Of a DNA stretch of 32,692 nt, positions 14,928 through 22,783 are shown one piece after another. The stretch covers positions 1 to 32,692 of the forward strand of contig JAJFII010000066.1 of assembly GCA_021775095.1 (NCBI GenBank), in the 5' to 3' direction. A model generated the notes under the pieces. It did no database searches. It had not been told where the DNA came from and worked only from the letters and a program-made list of their open reading frames with translations. Source of the DNA: Rhodospirillales bacterium (lineage in GTDB: Bacteria; Pseudomonadota; Alphaproteobacteria; Rhodospirillales; Casp-alpha2). The position numbers and the translations under genes are program-made. Position 1 is the stretch's first letter, and each line of letters opens with the position of its first letter.

Positions 14928-16646
14928 TTGACACCCCCTCCCAAAGCGGTCGATCTGTTGATTATCGGGACCGGTGCCGGCGGCATGGCGGCGGCGCTGA
15001 GCGGGGCGGTGCTGGGGTTGGATGTGTTGGTGGTTGAAAAAACCCATCAGATCGGCGGCACGACGGCGCGCTCGGCCGGTTCGGTTTGGCTGCCCAATAG
15101 CCGCCATAGCGCTCCCGGTTCAGATACTTTTGAGCAGGCCATGGATTACCTTCGCAACGCGGTTGGCAACCGGCTGGATGAGCCGATAGCCGCCGCATTT
15201 TTACGGGCCGCGCCCGAAATGGTCGATTTATTTGAAAAAAACACGTCTGTAAAGCTCAGGGCCTACCCCTACCATCCAGACTATCTGGCCGGTCTGGAGG
15301 GTGCCACCTTATCCGGTCGGGTCCTGGAACCGATGCCATTCGATGGGTCTGTATTGGGTCGGAACTTTGCCCATATCCGACCCCCGTTGGCGGAGTTTAC
15401 TTTATTTGGGAAAATGATGGTAGATCGCGTCGATATTGGCCATTTGATGGCGGCATCAGGCCGTCTTTCGTCGTTTTGCCATGCCATCGCGTTGTTTGCC
15501 CGCTATGGCGTTGATCGGCTGCGTTACAAAAGAGGCACGCGATTGGTTATGGGCAATGCTCTGGTTGGCCGCCTATATCATTCCCTGTTGGCGCGCCGGG
15601 TGCCCGTAATCCGTTCGACAGAGGTGATCGCGCTGCACCAGACGGAGGGCCGGGTGAGTGGCGCCGAGATGGTCTGGCAGGGAGAGCGTGTGGCGGTTGA
15701 GGCCAGGGCCGGTGTGGTTTTGGCGACGGGTGGCGTATCAAACCATCCGAAAATTCGCAAATCCCACATGCCCGATACGCTTTTTGCCACGTCCCTTGTG
15801 GTTGACAGTGTGACGGGCGACGGTCTGGAACTGGCCGAAGATGTCGGTGGCCATCTGGGTCCGCATCACGAAAGCAATGGGTTCTGGGCACCCGTCTCAA
15901 GCCGCACTCGGGCCGATGGCTCCATCGCCGTTTTCCCGCATTTTGTCCTGGACCGGGGCAAACCGGGGGTTCTCGCCGTTGACCCGTCTGGAAACCGGTT
16001 TGTCAATGAGGCGACAACCTATCATTTGTTTGGATTGGCGCTTATGGCAAGACACAAACAGTTTCCCGAGGGCGGCTGTTATTTGATTTGCGACGACGCG
16101 TTTATGGAAAAATACGGACTTGGAATGATCCGGCCAAAGCGCATGGGGTTATCTGCCGCGTTACGTGATGGTTATGTGGTCGCTGGTCAGACCACAAGCC
16201 AATTGGCTGAAAAAATCAACCTGCCCGGTGAGGCCCTGGCGAAATCCATTGACCGGCATAATGGTTTTGCCATTACCGGCGTCGATGAAGATTTTGCCAA
16301 GGGGCAAGATGCCTATCAACGGAACCTTGGCGATCCGGCGCAAAGACCCAATCCCTGTATCGGGGTTGTTCGCCAGCCACCCTTTTACGGCTTGCAAATT
16401 TTCCCTGGCGATATCGGCGCAAGTGTCGGTTTGTCAACCGATGCCTGCGCCCGGGTTTTGGATAAAAACCTCGAACCGGTTGATGGACTGTATGCCTGTG
16501 GCAATGATATGGCATCGCTGATGGCAGGGCGCTATCCGGGCCCGGGAATTACCCTTGGCCCGGCCATGACTTTTGGGTTTATCGCGGCCCGTCACGCCCT
16601 GGCGCTGAAGAGGAAATGCAATCTGCATGTCACCGATCAAGGATGA
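14928..16646 (+). CDS. FAD-binding dehydrogenase, KstD / fumarate-reductase flavoprotein family
   Basis: The product has about 572 residues from TTG 14928, chosen because AGGA (14916-14919) is 8 nt upstream. An ATG at 14889 would extend the protein through the terminal repeat of the MITE. The N-terminal Rossmann fold 'VDLLIIGTGAGGMAAALSG' is followed by 'VVEKTHQIGGTTARSAGSVW'. The C-terminal FAD motif is 'YACGNDMASLMAGRYPGPG' then 'TLGPAMTFGFIAARHA'. The family dehydrogenates or reduces C-C bonds next to a carbonyl or carboxylate. Position between a dehydroquinase-like and a lactonase-like protein suggests oxidation or reduction of a cyclic acid; the substrate is unknown. Its transcript must pass through the MITE unless a promoter lies in it. 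Confidence 0.9.
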   Translation: MTPPPKAVDLLIIGTGAGGMAAALSGAVLGLDVLVVEKTHQIGGTTARSAGSVWLPNSRHSAPGSDTFEQAMDYLRNAVGNRLDEPIAAAFLRAAPEMVDLFEKNTSVKLRAYPYHPDYLAGLEGATLSGRVLEPMPFDGSVLGRNFAHIRPPLAEFTLFGKMMVDRVDIGHLMAASGRLSSFCHAIALFARYGVDRLRYKRGTRLVMGNALVGRLYHSLLARRVPVIRSTEVIALHQTEGRVSGAEMVWQGERVAVEARAGVVLATGGVSNHPKIRKSHMPDTLFATSLVVDSVTGDGLELAEDVGGHLGPHHESNGFWAPVSSRTRADGSIAVFPHFVLDRGKPGVLAVDPSGNRFVNEATTYHLFGLALMARHKQFPEGGCYLICDDAFMEKYGLGMIRPKRMGLSAALRDGYVVAGQTTSQLAEKINLPGEALAKSIDRHNGFAITGVDEDFAKGQDAYQRNLGDPAQRPNPCIGVVRQPPFYGLQIFPGDIGASVGLSTDACARVLDKNLEPVDGLYACGNDMASLMAGRYPGPGITLGPAMTFGFIAARHALALKRKCNLHVTDQG

Positions 16647-16658
16647 ATCAGGACCGAC

Positions 16659-17615
16659 ATGGCTACGGACCGACTCCGACCAGGAGAGCCCACAGACAAG
16701 CCATTAAATCAGGAAATTGGGACCTATCAGATGAACCCTAAAAACGTGAATATCGAGTGTGTCGTAAAGGGAAAAGACCAGCTTGGAGAGACACCCCTTT
16801 GGTGCGGGCAGACGGGCAAATTATGGTGGTTGGATATTGAGAAACCGAAGCTCCAATCCTTTGATCCTGCGACCGGTAACCATGATGTTTTCCCGACAAC
16901 CGGAACCTTTTTGGGATCGCTCGCGTTGACAAATTCAAATGACCATCTGGTTGGCGTGGATTTGGCCCTCCGTCGGTTCGATGCTGGGGCAAACGTTATG
17001 AAACCTGTTGCTGAACTGGAACACGGGTTCGATAACCGGCTCAACGATGGCCGGGTGGATCGCCGGGGCCGGTTTTGGGTGGGCTCCATGGACAACGCCT
17101 ACACCCGGCCCAACGGCAGCCTTTATCGCGTCGACCCCGATGGCACCGTCGTCAAAATGCTGACCGATATAAAAGTAAGCAACGGCATCGCCTTTGCTCC
17201 CGACGACAGGGTTTTTTATTTTACTGATACCCGCCGCTTTCAAAGCTGGGCCTTTGATTATGACTTGGATGATGGGCAGATATCGAACCGCCGTCTGTTT
17301 GCTGATTATAGCGCATCCGGGGAAAGACCGGACGGCGCCTGCATGGATGTCGATGGCTGTTTGTGGACCGCTTTCTTCGGCGGGAGCCGGATTGTTCGAT
17401 ATCGCCCGGACGGCACAATTGATCGAAATATTCCCGTGCCGGTGAGTAACCCCACTTGCCTGTGTTTCGGCGGCCCTGATATGAAGACCTTATACATTAC
17501 AACGGCGTCGAAGTTTCTTTCCCAGGAACAATTAGGTGCAGAACCCCTGGCTGGCTGCGTGTTGGCAATCGATGGTGTTGGCCAGGGGTTGCCTGAGCAT
17601 CGGTTTGGTGGATAA
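16659..17615 (+). CDS. SMP-30/gluconolactonase/regucalcin-family protein
   Basis: The product has 318 residues from ATG 16659 (AGGA 5 nt upstream). An ATG at 16731 would give 294 residues, nearer the usual family length, but its ribosome-binding site is poor. It is a six-bladed beta-propeller with metal ligands recognisable in 'LGETPLWCG' (Glu), 'RLNDGRVDRRGRFWVGSM' (Asn/Asp), 'SNGIAFAPD' (Asn) and 'PDGACMDVDGCLWTAFF' (Asp). Family members are metal-dependent lactonases opening sugar-acid lactones. It lies 12 bp after the flavoprotein gene, so an oxidase-then-lactonase sequence of steps is plausible. That is inference. Confidence 0.9.
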   Translation: MATDRLRPGEPTDKPLNQEIGTYQMNPKNVNIECVVKGKDQLGETPLWCGQTGKLWWLDIEKPKLQSFDPATGNHDVFPTTGTFLGSLALTNSNDHLVGVDLALRRFDAGANVMKPVAELEHGFDNRLNDGRVDRRGRFWVGSMDNAYTRPNGSLYRVDPDGTVVKMLTDIKVSNGIAFAPDDRVFYFTDTRRFQSWAFDYDLDDGQISNRRLFADYSASGERPDGACMDVDGCLWTAFFGGSRIVRYRPDGTIDRNIPVPVSNPTCLCFGGPDMKTLYITTASKFLSQEQLGAEPLAGCVLAIDGVGQGLPEHRFGG

Positions 17616-17929
17616 ACCCATTCCGGATTACAGATAATGTGTCGCGACGCCTGCACGCACCCATTATTTCGTAAAAACCTCCTGTAATGCCCGGATCACG
17701 TGAGAAGTCCCTGATCACCCTCGGACCTTTAGTTGGCACGCCCCGGGCGACCCTAATGGCCGAGCTTCGGGGTCTGTACCGACCCTTGCGATTTTGCTCG
17801 ATCCTCAGTCTGTGCGTTTTAATCAAAACGGCTTTGCTTAAAACCCGGATACCGCGAGTTGAACCCTGCTGTATTATGTGCATTGCAACATAATTGTTGT
17901 TGCGATGCAATATTATGGAGAAATGAACC
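17616..17929. other. Intergenic region upstream of the DUF1127 gene
   Basis: No gene is seen in 314 bp. The last 60 bp hold two TGC-N3-GCA palindromes (17879-17887 and 17901-17909). No clear terminator is seen for the SMP-30 gene. Confidence 0.45.
17874..17909. promoter_or_regulatory. Paired TGC-N3-GCA sites upstream of the DUF1127 gene
   Basis: TGCATTGCA (17879-17887, within TTATGTGCATTGCAACATAA) and TGCGATGCA (17901-17909) have centres 22 bp apart, about two helical turns. A near-identical motif precedes the LysR gene (21545-21561). The form resembles PhaR-type (polyhydroxybutyrate regulator) operators described in alphaproteobacteria, or a self-bound LysR box. Both are inferences. Confidence 0.5.
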
Positions 17930-18163
17930 ATGGCAATGGTCTTAAATCACGGGCAGACCGCCCTGTATAAAAACGGTCTTTTCGGCGGCACGACGTCTTT
18001 AGCGAAAAAAATCGAAAGCGCCTGGCGACGTCATCTGCATTATCAAAAAATTGTCAGAGAGCTTGCTGCTTATAACGATCGTCAACTTGCCGACGTGGGC
18101 ATTGCACGAGCCGACATCGCGCGCCTGGCCCGACAATCCGCAAGCCAATTCCACAACAGCTGA
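17930..18163 (+). CDS. DUF1127 (YjiS-like) small protein
   Basis: The product has 77 residues with GGAG 9 nt before the ATG at 17930. The C-terminal half is a typical DUF1127 arginine-rich region: 'RHLHYQKIVRELAAYNDRQL' then 'ADVGIARADIARLAR'. Such proteins are very common in alphaproteobacteria, often stress or stationary-phase expressed. Some bind RNA or affect phosphate and carbon metabolism. Upstream TGC-N3-GCA sites suggest specific regulation. Family assignment is good; function here is unknown. Confidence 0.85.
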   Translation: MAMVLNHGQTALYKNGLFGGTTSLAKKIESAWRRHLHYQKIVRELAAYNDRQLADVGIARADIARLARQSASQFHNS

Positions 18164-18254
18164 AGCGCTCTTTCTGACCCGAGCGGCGACTCGCCCCGGG
18201 CGATAAATAACGGCGTTTTTGCAGCAAATCAGATAACCGCAAGGAACCACCAAA

Positions 18255-18497
18255 ATGAAACCCGCGAAACCATCCGGACGGAACGCTGCGATTTTCGGTT
18301 CGCCGACAATCGGCGAGCCTTTGTATTTGCATGACCATGAAATCGCCGCAAGAAAACTGCAGGCACAGGAATTCGCCAGACTGATGCGGGCGATTGGCCG
18401 CTTGCTTAACCATTTATTCAAGGCAAACAACACGGTACCCCCGGCCAACAGAATGGATCCGGACAGGAACGGTGCGGCAAAACGTGCCGTTCTCTGA
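18255..18497 (+). CDS. Small hypothetical protein downstream of the DUF1127 gene
   Basis: The product has 80 residues starting at ATG 18255 with AAGGA about 8 nt upstream. A central amphipathic helix 'HDHEIAARKLQAQEFARLMR' followed by 'AIGRLLNHLF' resembles the short helical proteins often encoded beside DUF1127 genes. It has no signal peptide or known domain that I recognise. Same strand and 91-bp spacing suggest cotranscription with the DUF1127 gene. It is likely real because of the ribosome-binding site and helical periodicity, but function cannot be given. Confidence 0.6.
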   Translation: MKPAKPSGRNAAIFGSPTIGEPLYLHDHEIAARKLQAQEFARLMRAIGRLLNHLFKANNTVPPANRMDPDRNGAAKRAVL

Positions 18498-18635
18498 CGA
18501 AGTTCAGGACCCATTCATTGGGGTGTACCCGAGGCCGCTTGCTCGGCCATCTTGGCGAACAAGTGCAAGGTGGTGGGGTAATCGGAGCGGCGACGCCAAA
18601 CGGGAAAGAAGCGGGTTTATTCAGAGTGCGGCTTT

Positions 18636-18674
18636 GGCAGGGGTGGCCCAGCGAGCCCCCCTGCCATTTGTTTT
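18636..18674 (+). terminator. Rho-independent terminator (plus strand)
   Basis: The stem GGCAGGGG (18636-18643) / CCCCTGCC (18658-18665) is followed by ATTTGTTTT (18666-18674). It faces the end of the two small plus-strand genes and abuts the stop of the convergent symporter gene at 18673. Confidence 0.65.
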
Positions 18675-20226
18675 AACCTTTGAATTTTTTGATTTCGCCG
18701 GATAAAAGCCGCGAACTGTAGGAGTTCAGCTCTTTTTTCACCAGTTTCATCAAGAAGTAGAGACAAAAGATATTCACCACAGCCATGGCAAAGATTGCTG
18801 CATCAGAGAAGTCAATCACCGGGCCAAGATTTGCCGCTGCCCCAATCACAACGAAGATACAGAAGATAATCTTGAAGGTCAGTTCTTTAGCTTTTCCTTC
18901 GCCAAACAGGTAGGTCCAGCTTTTGAGACCGTAGTAGGACCATGAAATCATGGTTGAAAAAGCAAACAGCACAACCGCAATTGCAAGGACATACGGGAAC
19001 CAGGAGATCGTAGAACCGAACGCTGCGGAGGTCAGGGAAACACCCGATGTATCGCCTATGGTTTTGATCGCTGTGCCCGCTTCGTTCAGCACAAAGTGAC
19101 CGCTAACCGGGTCCGCAATCAACTGACCGGATATGGTGATCACCAATGCGGTCATTGTACAGATTACAACGGTGTCAATAAATGGCTCCAGTAGGGAAAC
19201 AACGCCCTCCGTGATCGGTTCCTTGGTCCTCACTGCAGAGTGGGCAATTGCCGCCGAGCCAACCCCAGCTTCATTGGAAAATGCCGCCCGCTTAAAGCCC
19301 TGGATGAGTGCACCGACAAACCCGCCTGCAACACCCAAACCGGTAAACGCGCCGGAAAAGATCTGGCCAAATGCCCAGCCTATTTTGTCATAATTAACCA
19401 ACAGGATGATAAGGGCTGCTCCTACATAAAGAATGCCCATAAACGGCACGACCTTTTCAGTCACTTGCGCAATTGACTTGATGCCACCGACAATCACGGC
19501 AAACACGACGGCCGCAAATATTACACCTGTGATCCAGCCCGGGTAATCGCCAAAAATTCCGGAAATCTGGGCGTGCGCCTGATTGGCCTGGAACATATTG
19601 CCGCCGCCTAGTGCACCAAGAATACAAAACACGGAGAAAACAACGGCAAGTGCCTTACCGCCGGGCAATCCCAATTCTTTGAAGCCTTTTGAAATGTAAT
19701 ACATGGGGCCACCGGAGACGGTTCCGTCCTCGTACTCGTTGCGATATTTCACGCCGAGTGTACATTCCGTAAACTTCGATGCCATCCCCATGAGGCCAGC
19801 AAGGATCATCCAGAATGTCGCACCCGGCCCGCCGATGCCGACGGCAACAGCCACACCGGCAATGTTGCCAAGACCTACGGTGCCTGAGAGGGCCGTTGCC
19901 AGGGCCTGAAAGTGACTCACTTCACCCGCATCGTTGGGATCCGAATAGTCGCCCTTTACAAGGCTGATCGCATGGCCAAAGAAGCGAAATTGTACAACCC
20001 CAAAATAGATTGTAAAAATGCTTGCGGCGACGACCAGCCACATCACAATCCATGGAAAACTTGTGCCGGGAAATGGTGCGAAGATGAGGCTGACGAAAGG
20101 GCCCGTCACACTGGCGAAAACGGCATTAACTTTTGCGTCCAGCGTTGATGCTTCCTGCGCGTAGGCGATGCTGGTAAACCCTGCTGTTGCCCATATAGAC
20201 AACAATAGTATTTGAATTTTTTTCAT
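18673..20226 (-). CDS. Sodium:alanine/glycine symporter (AGCS family)
   Basis: The product has 517 residues from ATG 20226, which has AAGGAGGAAC directly upstream; an upstream extension to 20337 would overlap the uspA gene. About ten or more hydrophobic helices are present. AGCS signatures are 'ATALSGTVGLGNIAGVAVAV', 'GPGATFWMILAGLMGMASKF' and 'GGPMYYISKGFKELG'. There is an unusually clear Sec-type N-terminal signal, 'MKKIQILLLSIWATAGFTSI' ending near 'AYA', as in the longer AGCS subgroup. It imports alanine or glycine with Na+. It is 11 bp after uspA in the same operon and divergent from an Lrp-type regulator that probably controls it. Confidence 0.95.
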   Translation of the reverse strand: MKKIQILLLSIWATAGFTSIAYAQEASTLDAKVNAVFASVTGPFVSLIFAPFPGTSFPWIVMWLVVAASIFTIYFGVVQFRFFGHAISLVKGDYSDPNDAGEVSHFQALATALSGTVGLGNIAGVAVAVGIGGPGATFWMILAGLMGMASKFTECTLGVKYRNEYEDGTVSGGPMYYISKGFKELGLPGGKALAVVFSVFCILGALGGGNMFQANQAHAQISGIFGDYPGWITGVIFAAVVFAVIVGGIKSIAQVTEKVVPFMGILYVGAALIILLVNYDKIGWAFGQIFSGAFTGLGVAGGFVGALIQGFKRAAFSNEAGVGSAAIAHSAVRTKEPITEGVVSLLEPFIDTVVICTMTALVITISGQLIADPVSGHFVLNEAGTAIKTIGDTSGVSLTSAAFGSTISWFPYVLAIAVVLFAFSTMISWSYYGLKSWTYLFGEGKAKELTFKIIFCIFVVIGAAANLGPVIDFSDAAIFAMAVVNIFCLYFLMKLVKKELNSYSSRLLSGEIKKFKG

Positions 20227-20237
20227 TTGTTCCTCCT

Positions 20238-20675
20238 TTAACCGACTACTGTTACGGGCACGCTTGCGCTCATAACCAGATGGGATGTTGCGCTGCCAAA
20301 AATACGTTGAGAGAGCCCGCCTTCCGATGACCTGCAAACGATGATTTGTTCGGCCTCTTCTTCCTCGGAAATTGCATTTATTGTCCGCGCCACGTCCCCA
20401 TGGCGGACGATTCCCCTTGCGGTTAGGCCCGCATTTTTCAGTTTTTCGACTGCCGGGTCGACAACCCGTTGCATCGCCGTTGATATTTCTTCCTCACGGC
20501 GTTTGTGGCGTTCTGCATTCTCTTCCGGCGTCTGGAAGGAATAGGGTGACCATTCCAAAACATAGACGACCAGAAGTTCGGTATTGCCAATCAATTCGGC
20601 CATCTTCTGTGCATAGGCCAAGGCGCGTTCACCTGAGCCATGCCCGTCGAGACCGATGACGAGTTTCGTTACCAT
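20238..20675 (-). CDS. Universal stress protein, UspA family
   Basis: The product has 145 residues; ATG 20675 has AAAGGAG upstream. It is a single Usp domain: N-terminal 'KLVIGLDGHGSGERALAYA', 'TARGIVRHGDV', and a C-terminal nucleotide-binding turn 'SQRIFGSATSHLVMSASVPV' that approximates the ATP-binding G-x2-G-x9-G-S/T pattern. It is the first gene of a two-gene operon with the AGCS symporter. Usp domains next to transporters often sense energy state or tune uptake. That role is inferred. Confidence 0.92.
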   Translation of the reverse strand: MVTKLVIGLDGHGSGERALAYAQKMAELIGNTELLVVYVLEWSPYSFQTPEENAERHKRREEEISTAMQRVVDPAVEKLKNAGLTARGIVRHGDVARTINAISEEEEAEQIIVCRSSEGGLSQRIFGSATSHLVMSASVPVTVVG

Positions 20676-20820
20676 TTGCTTCTCCTTTTGTTTACAGCCC
20701 CTTTTCGACCCGGTTTCATGAAAGGCGCCTCATTATTGGAAACGAAAAGGCTGAAACCAAACCCGGGGTTGCATCAAAATAAAACGCCCCTCAAATAGGA
20801 GTATAGGTATATAAGACTAG

Positions 20821-20832
20821 TAGTTGTAACTA
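20821..20832. promoter_or_regulatory. Inverted repeat in the uspA / lrp divergent region
   Basis: TAGTTGTAACTA is a perfect 5-bp inverted repeat around GT, set in a very AT-rich stretch (20800-20870) between the divergent uspA-symporter operon and the Lrp/AsnC gene. It is a plausible Lrp-family binding site but matches no consensus strongly. Confidence 0.35.
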
Positions 20833-20896
20833 TTAATAGGGTTATATTAGAAATTTTGCCCAATTTATGGCAAAAAATAGGAAGAAAGTCTAAATT

Positions 20897-21373
20897 ATGA
20901 GGATATTCGATTCTATCGACCGGCGGATACTGGATGAGCTGCAGGTGAACGGCAGGCTTTCGATGGTCGACCTCGCGAACAAAGTCCACCTGACCAAGAC
21001 TCCTAGCTCAGGGCGCGTGAAACGGTTGGAAAAAGAAGGGGTCATTGAGGGTTATTATGCAAAACTTAACCCCCTAAAACTGGGCCTTAATCACCTTATG
21101 ATCGTACATGTGAATTTAACCAAGACGGTGGATAATTCTCTTAAAGACTTTCATGAAGCCGTGAACCAGATTCCAGAGATCGAAACCTGCCTTATGATTG
21201 CAGGTCCGTTCGATTATATGTTGAAGGTGCGCACACGTGACATCGTCCATTTTCGCGATTTACTGGGAGAAAAGATCAGTAAGCTGCCAAATGTCATGCA
21301 GACCCATTCCTTTGCTGTCATGGAAACCGTGAGAGAAAGTAATGTCATAAAAATGCAGGAAGAACGTTCGTAA
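20897..21373 (+). CDS. Lrp/AsnC-family transcriptional regulator
   Basis: The product has 158 residues from ATG 20897; AGGAAG lies about 12 nt upstream, a little far. The N-terminal helix-turn-helix is 'IDRRILDELQVNGRLSMVDL' then 'TKTPSSGRVKRLEKEGVI'. The C-terminal RAM ligand-binding domain follows, with 'IPEIETCLMIAGPFDYMLKV'. It resembles PutR/BkdR-type activators that respond to amino acids. Being divergent from the uspA / alanine-symporter operon, it most likely regulates that operon in response to an amino acid. An imperfect hairpin follows the stop. Confidence 0.93.
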   Translation: MRIFDSIDRRILDELQVNGRLSMVDLANKVHLTKTPSSGRVKRLEKEGVIEGYYAKLNPLKLGLNHLMIVHVNLTKTVDNSLKDFHEAVNQIPEIETCLMIAGPFDYMLKVRTRDIVHFRDLLGEKISKLPNVMQTHSFAVMETVRESNVIKMQEERS

Positions 21374-21380
21374 GTCTCCT

Positions 21381-21410
21381 GTTTAACCCCGCAGGACGGG
21401 TCCGTTAAAC
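21381..21410 (+). terminator. Hairpin after the Lrp-type gene
   Basis: GTTTAAC (21381-21387) pairs with GTTAAAC (21404-21410) around an inner CCCG/CGGG pair with a small bulge, starting 7 bp after the stop. There is no T-run, so this is a weak or Rho-assisted terminator candidate. Confidence 0.35.
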
Positions 21411-21544
21411 CGGCTCAATGATGGCCTTTCTGATCTCAGACCGTCTAAAAGAGTGTCTTCCCCATTTTCCAAAAAAAGTTCGAGACCCGTCAATCAGAGA
21501 GATACAAATCATTTTGGGACCTAAAGACCAAAATTTTTTACATT

Positions 21545-21561
21545 ATGTTGCATTGCAGCAT
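21545..21561. promoter_or_regulatory. 17-bp near-perfect palindrome upstream of the LysR gene
   Basis: ATGTTGCATTGCAGCAT is symmetric at all but one pair and contains TGC-N3-GCA. It lies 75 bp before the LysR start and resembles the sites at 17874-17909 upstream of the DUF1127 gene. Autoregulation by LysR or control by a PhaR-like factor are the two readings. Confidence 0.5.
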
Positions 21562-21635
21562 TTATGGTCTATATAATTCGCGTACCCGTAAACAATCCTG
21601 GAATTTTAATAGGTGATCGCGAGAGGTAACAGATA

Positions 21636-22559
21636 ATGGAACTGGAAAGTCAGATGGTTCTTTTTGCCCGTTCAGTAGACTCCGGCAGTTTTTCTGCCGC
21701 GTCGCGCGAGTTAAATCACTCGCCTTCGGCGGTTAGCAGGCAAATCAGTGATCTGGAAAATAAAATTGGTGTGCGGTTATTAACCCGATCAAGTCACGGA
21801 ATTTCTTTGACTGAAGAGGGCCATGTTTTTTATTCCCGCTGCCGGGAAATCAGGCGAAATATCGCTTCCGCCCTCGATTTGGCAGACTCCTTGAGTCAGG
21901 TACCAGAAGGTAAATTGCGGGTCAATACAACAGTGGCTTTTGGAAAATCGCAAATCGTGCCGGCCTTGAATGAATTTTATGAGGCATATCCAAAGATCGA
22001 ATTGTCCATCGATTTCAACGATCGTCCTGTGGATTTAGCAATTACGCCCATTGACGTTGCCATTCAATTTGCCGAACAAATCAAAAACGAGTCGCTCATT
22101 GGACGAAAACTGGCCGTCAATCAGCGCATTATTTGTGCCGCACCCCGTTATATTGACCGTGCAGGCCTGGTAAAATCACCACAGGATCTGGCACATCATA
22201 ATATTCTCCGCCTTTCGGCGGTCGACCGTTGGAACGATTGGGTTGCGGAGATCTGCGGCGCAGATTATTCAGCTCGTGAACACAGTAATTTCGAAGCAAA
22301 TAGCGCCGATGCCCTATATCATGCGGCATTGGCCGGTTTGGGAATTGCCCGATTGCCCACCTATTTGATTTCCCAAGATATCGCCGAAGGCCGGCTGCTT
22401 AACCTATTGCCGGACCAAGTCGATAGGTCGTCTAACATCTATGCCGTCTATGTGATGAAGCGCAACATGTCTCCCAAGATCCGCGTATTTCTCGATTTTC
22501 TGACGCGATTGTTTGGTTCGATTCCGCCTTGGGAACGGGCTGGTAAAACCCATGGTTAA
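21636..22559 (+). CDS. LysR-family transcriptional regulator
   Basis: The product has 307 residues with GAGAGG upstream of ATG 21636. The N-terminal winged helix-turn-helix is classic: 'MVLFARSVDSGSFSAASREL' then 'SPSAVSRQISDLENKIGVRL'. The substrate-binding domain follows ('GKLRVNTTVAFGKSQIVPAL', 'DVAIQFAEQ'). It resembles the CrgA/DmlR group of LysR proteins. No obvious target gene is adjacent on the divergent side, so it may act elsewhere or on itself. Confidence 0.93.
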   Translation: MELESQMVLFARSVDSGSFSAASRELNHSPSAVSRQISDLENKIGVRLLTRSSHGISLTEEGHVFYSRCREIRRNIASALDLADSLSQVPEGKLRVNTTVAFGKSQIVPALNEFYEAYPKIELSIDFNDRPVDLAITPIDVAIQFAEQIKNESLIGRKLAVNQRIICAAPRYIDRAGLVKSPQDLAHHNILRLSAVDRWNDWVAEICGADYSAREHSNFEANSADALYHAALAGLGIARLPTYLISQDIAEGRLLNLLPDQVDRSSNIYAVYVMKRNMSPKIRVFLDFLTRLFGSIPPWERAGKTHG

Positions 22560-22565
22560 ATACGA

Positions 22566-22593
22566 TGCCGGCCCGGTTCGGCCGGCACCTTTA
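22566..22593 (+). terminator. Terminator-like hairpin after the LysR gene
   Basis: A perfect 8-bp stem TGCCGGCC / GGCCGGCA with loop CGGTTC, followed by CCTTTAA, starts 7 bp after the LysR stop. The stem is strong but the T-run is short. Confidence 0.55.
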
Positions 22594-22758
22594 AGGGATC
22601 AGCACGAAGCCAGGCGCGTTAAAAAAACAGGCAAAAGGGGTTATCTGCGAACGCGAATTTGCTCCAAATCAGTGGCTGAGATGATTTTCCAGCCGCTGCG
22701 CCGTGGACGATGGGACAAGTGAACCCCGTGGTTTCAGCGGCCTCTTGAAACGATTTAC

Positions 22759-22783
22759 CCCGGTTATTGTGAACCGGGTTTTA
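22759..22783 (+). terminator. Second hairpin with T-run before the ankyrin gene stop
   Basis: CCCGGTT / AACCGGG with loop ATTGTG, followed by TTTT, is read on the plus strand. It overlaps the last codons and stop of the convergent ankyrin gene, and could end plus-strand transcripts that pass the first hairpin. Confidence 0.45.

Noticed and set aside
17497-17931. Minus-strand open frame across the intergenic region before the DUF1127 gene
   Set aside because: It overlaps the end of the SMP-30 gene and the regulatory palindromes, and shows no domain.
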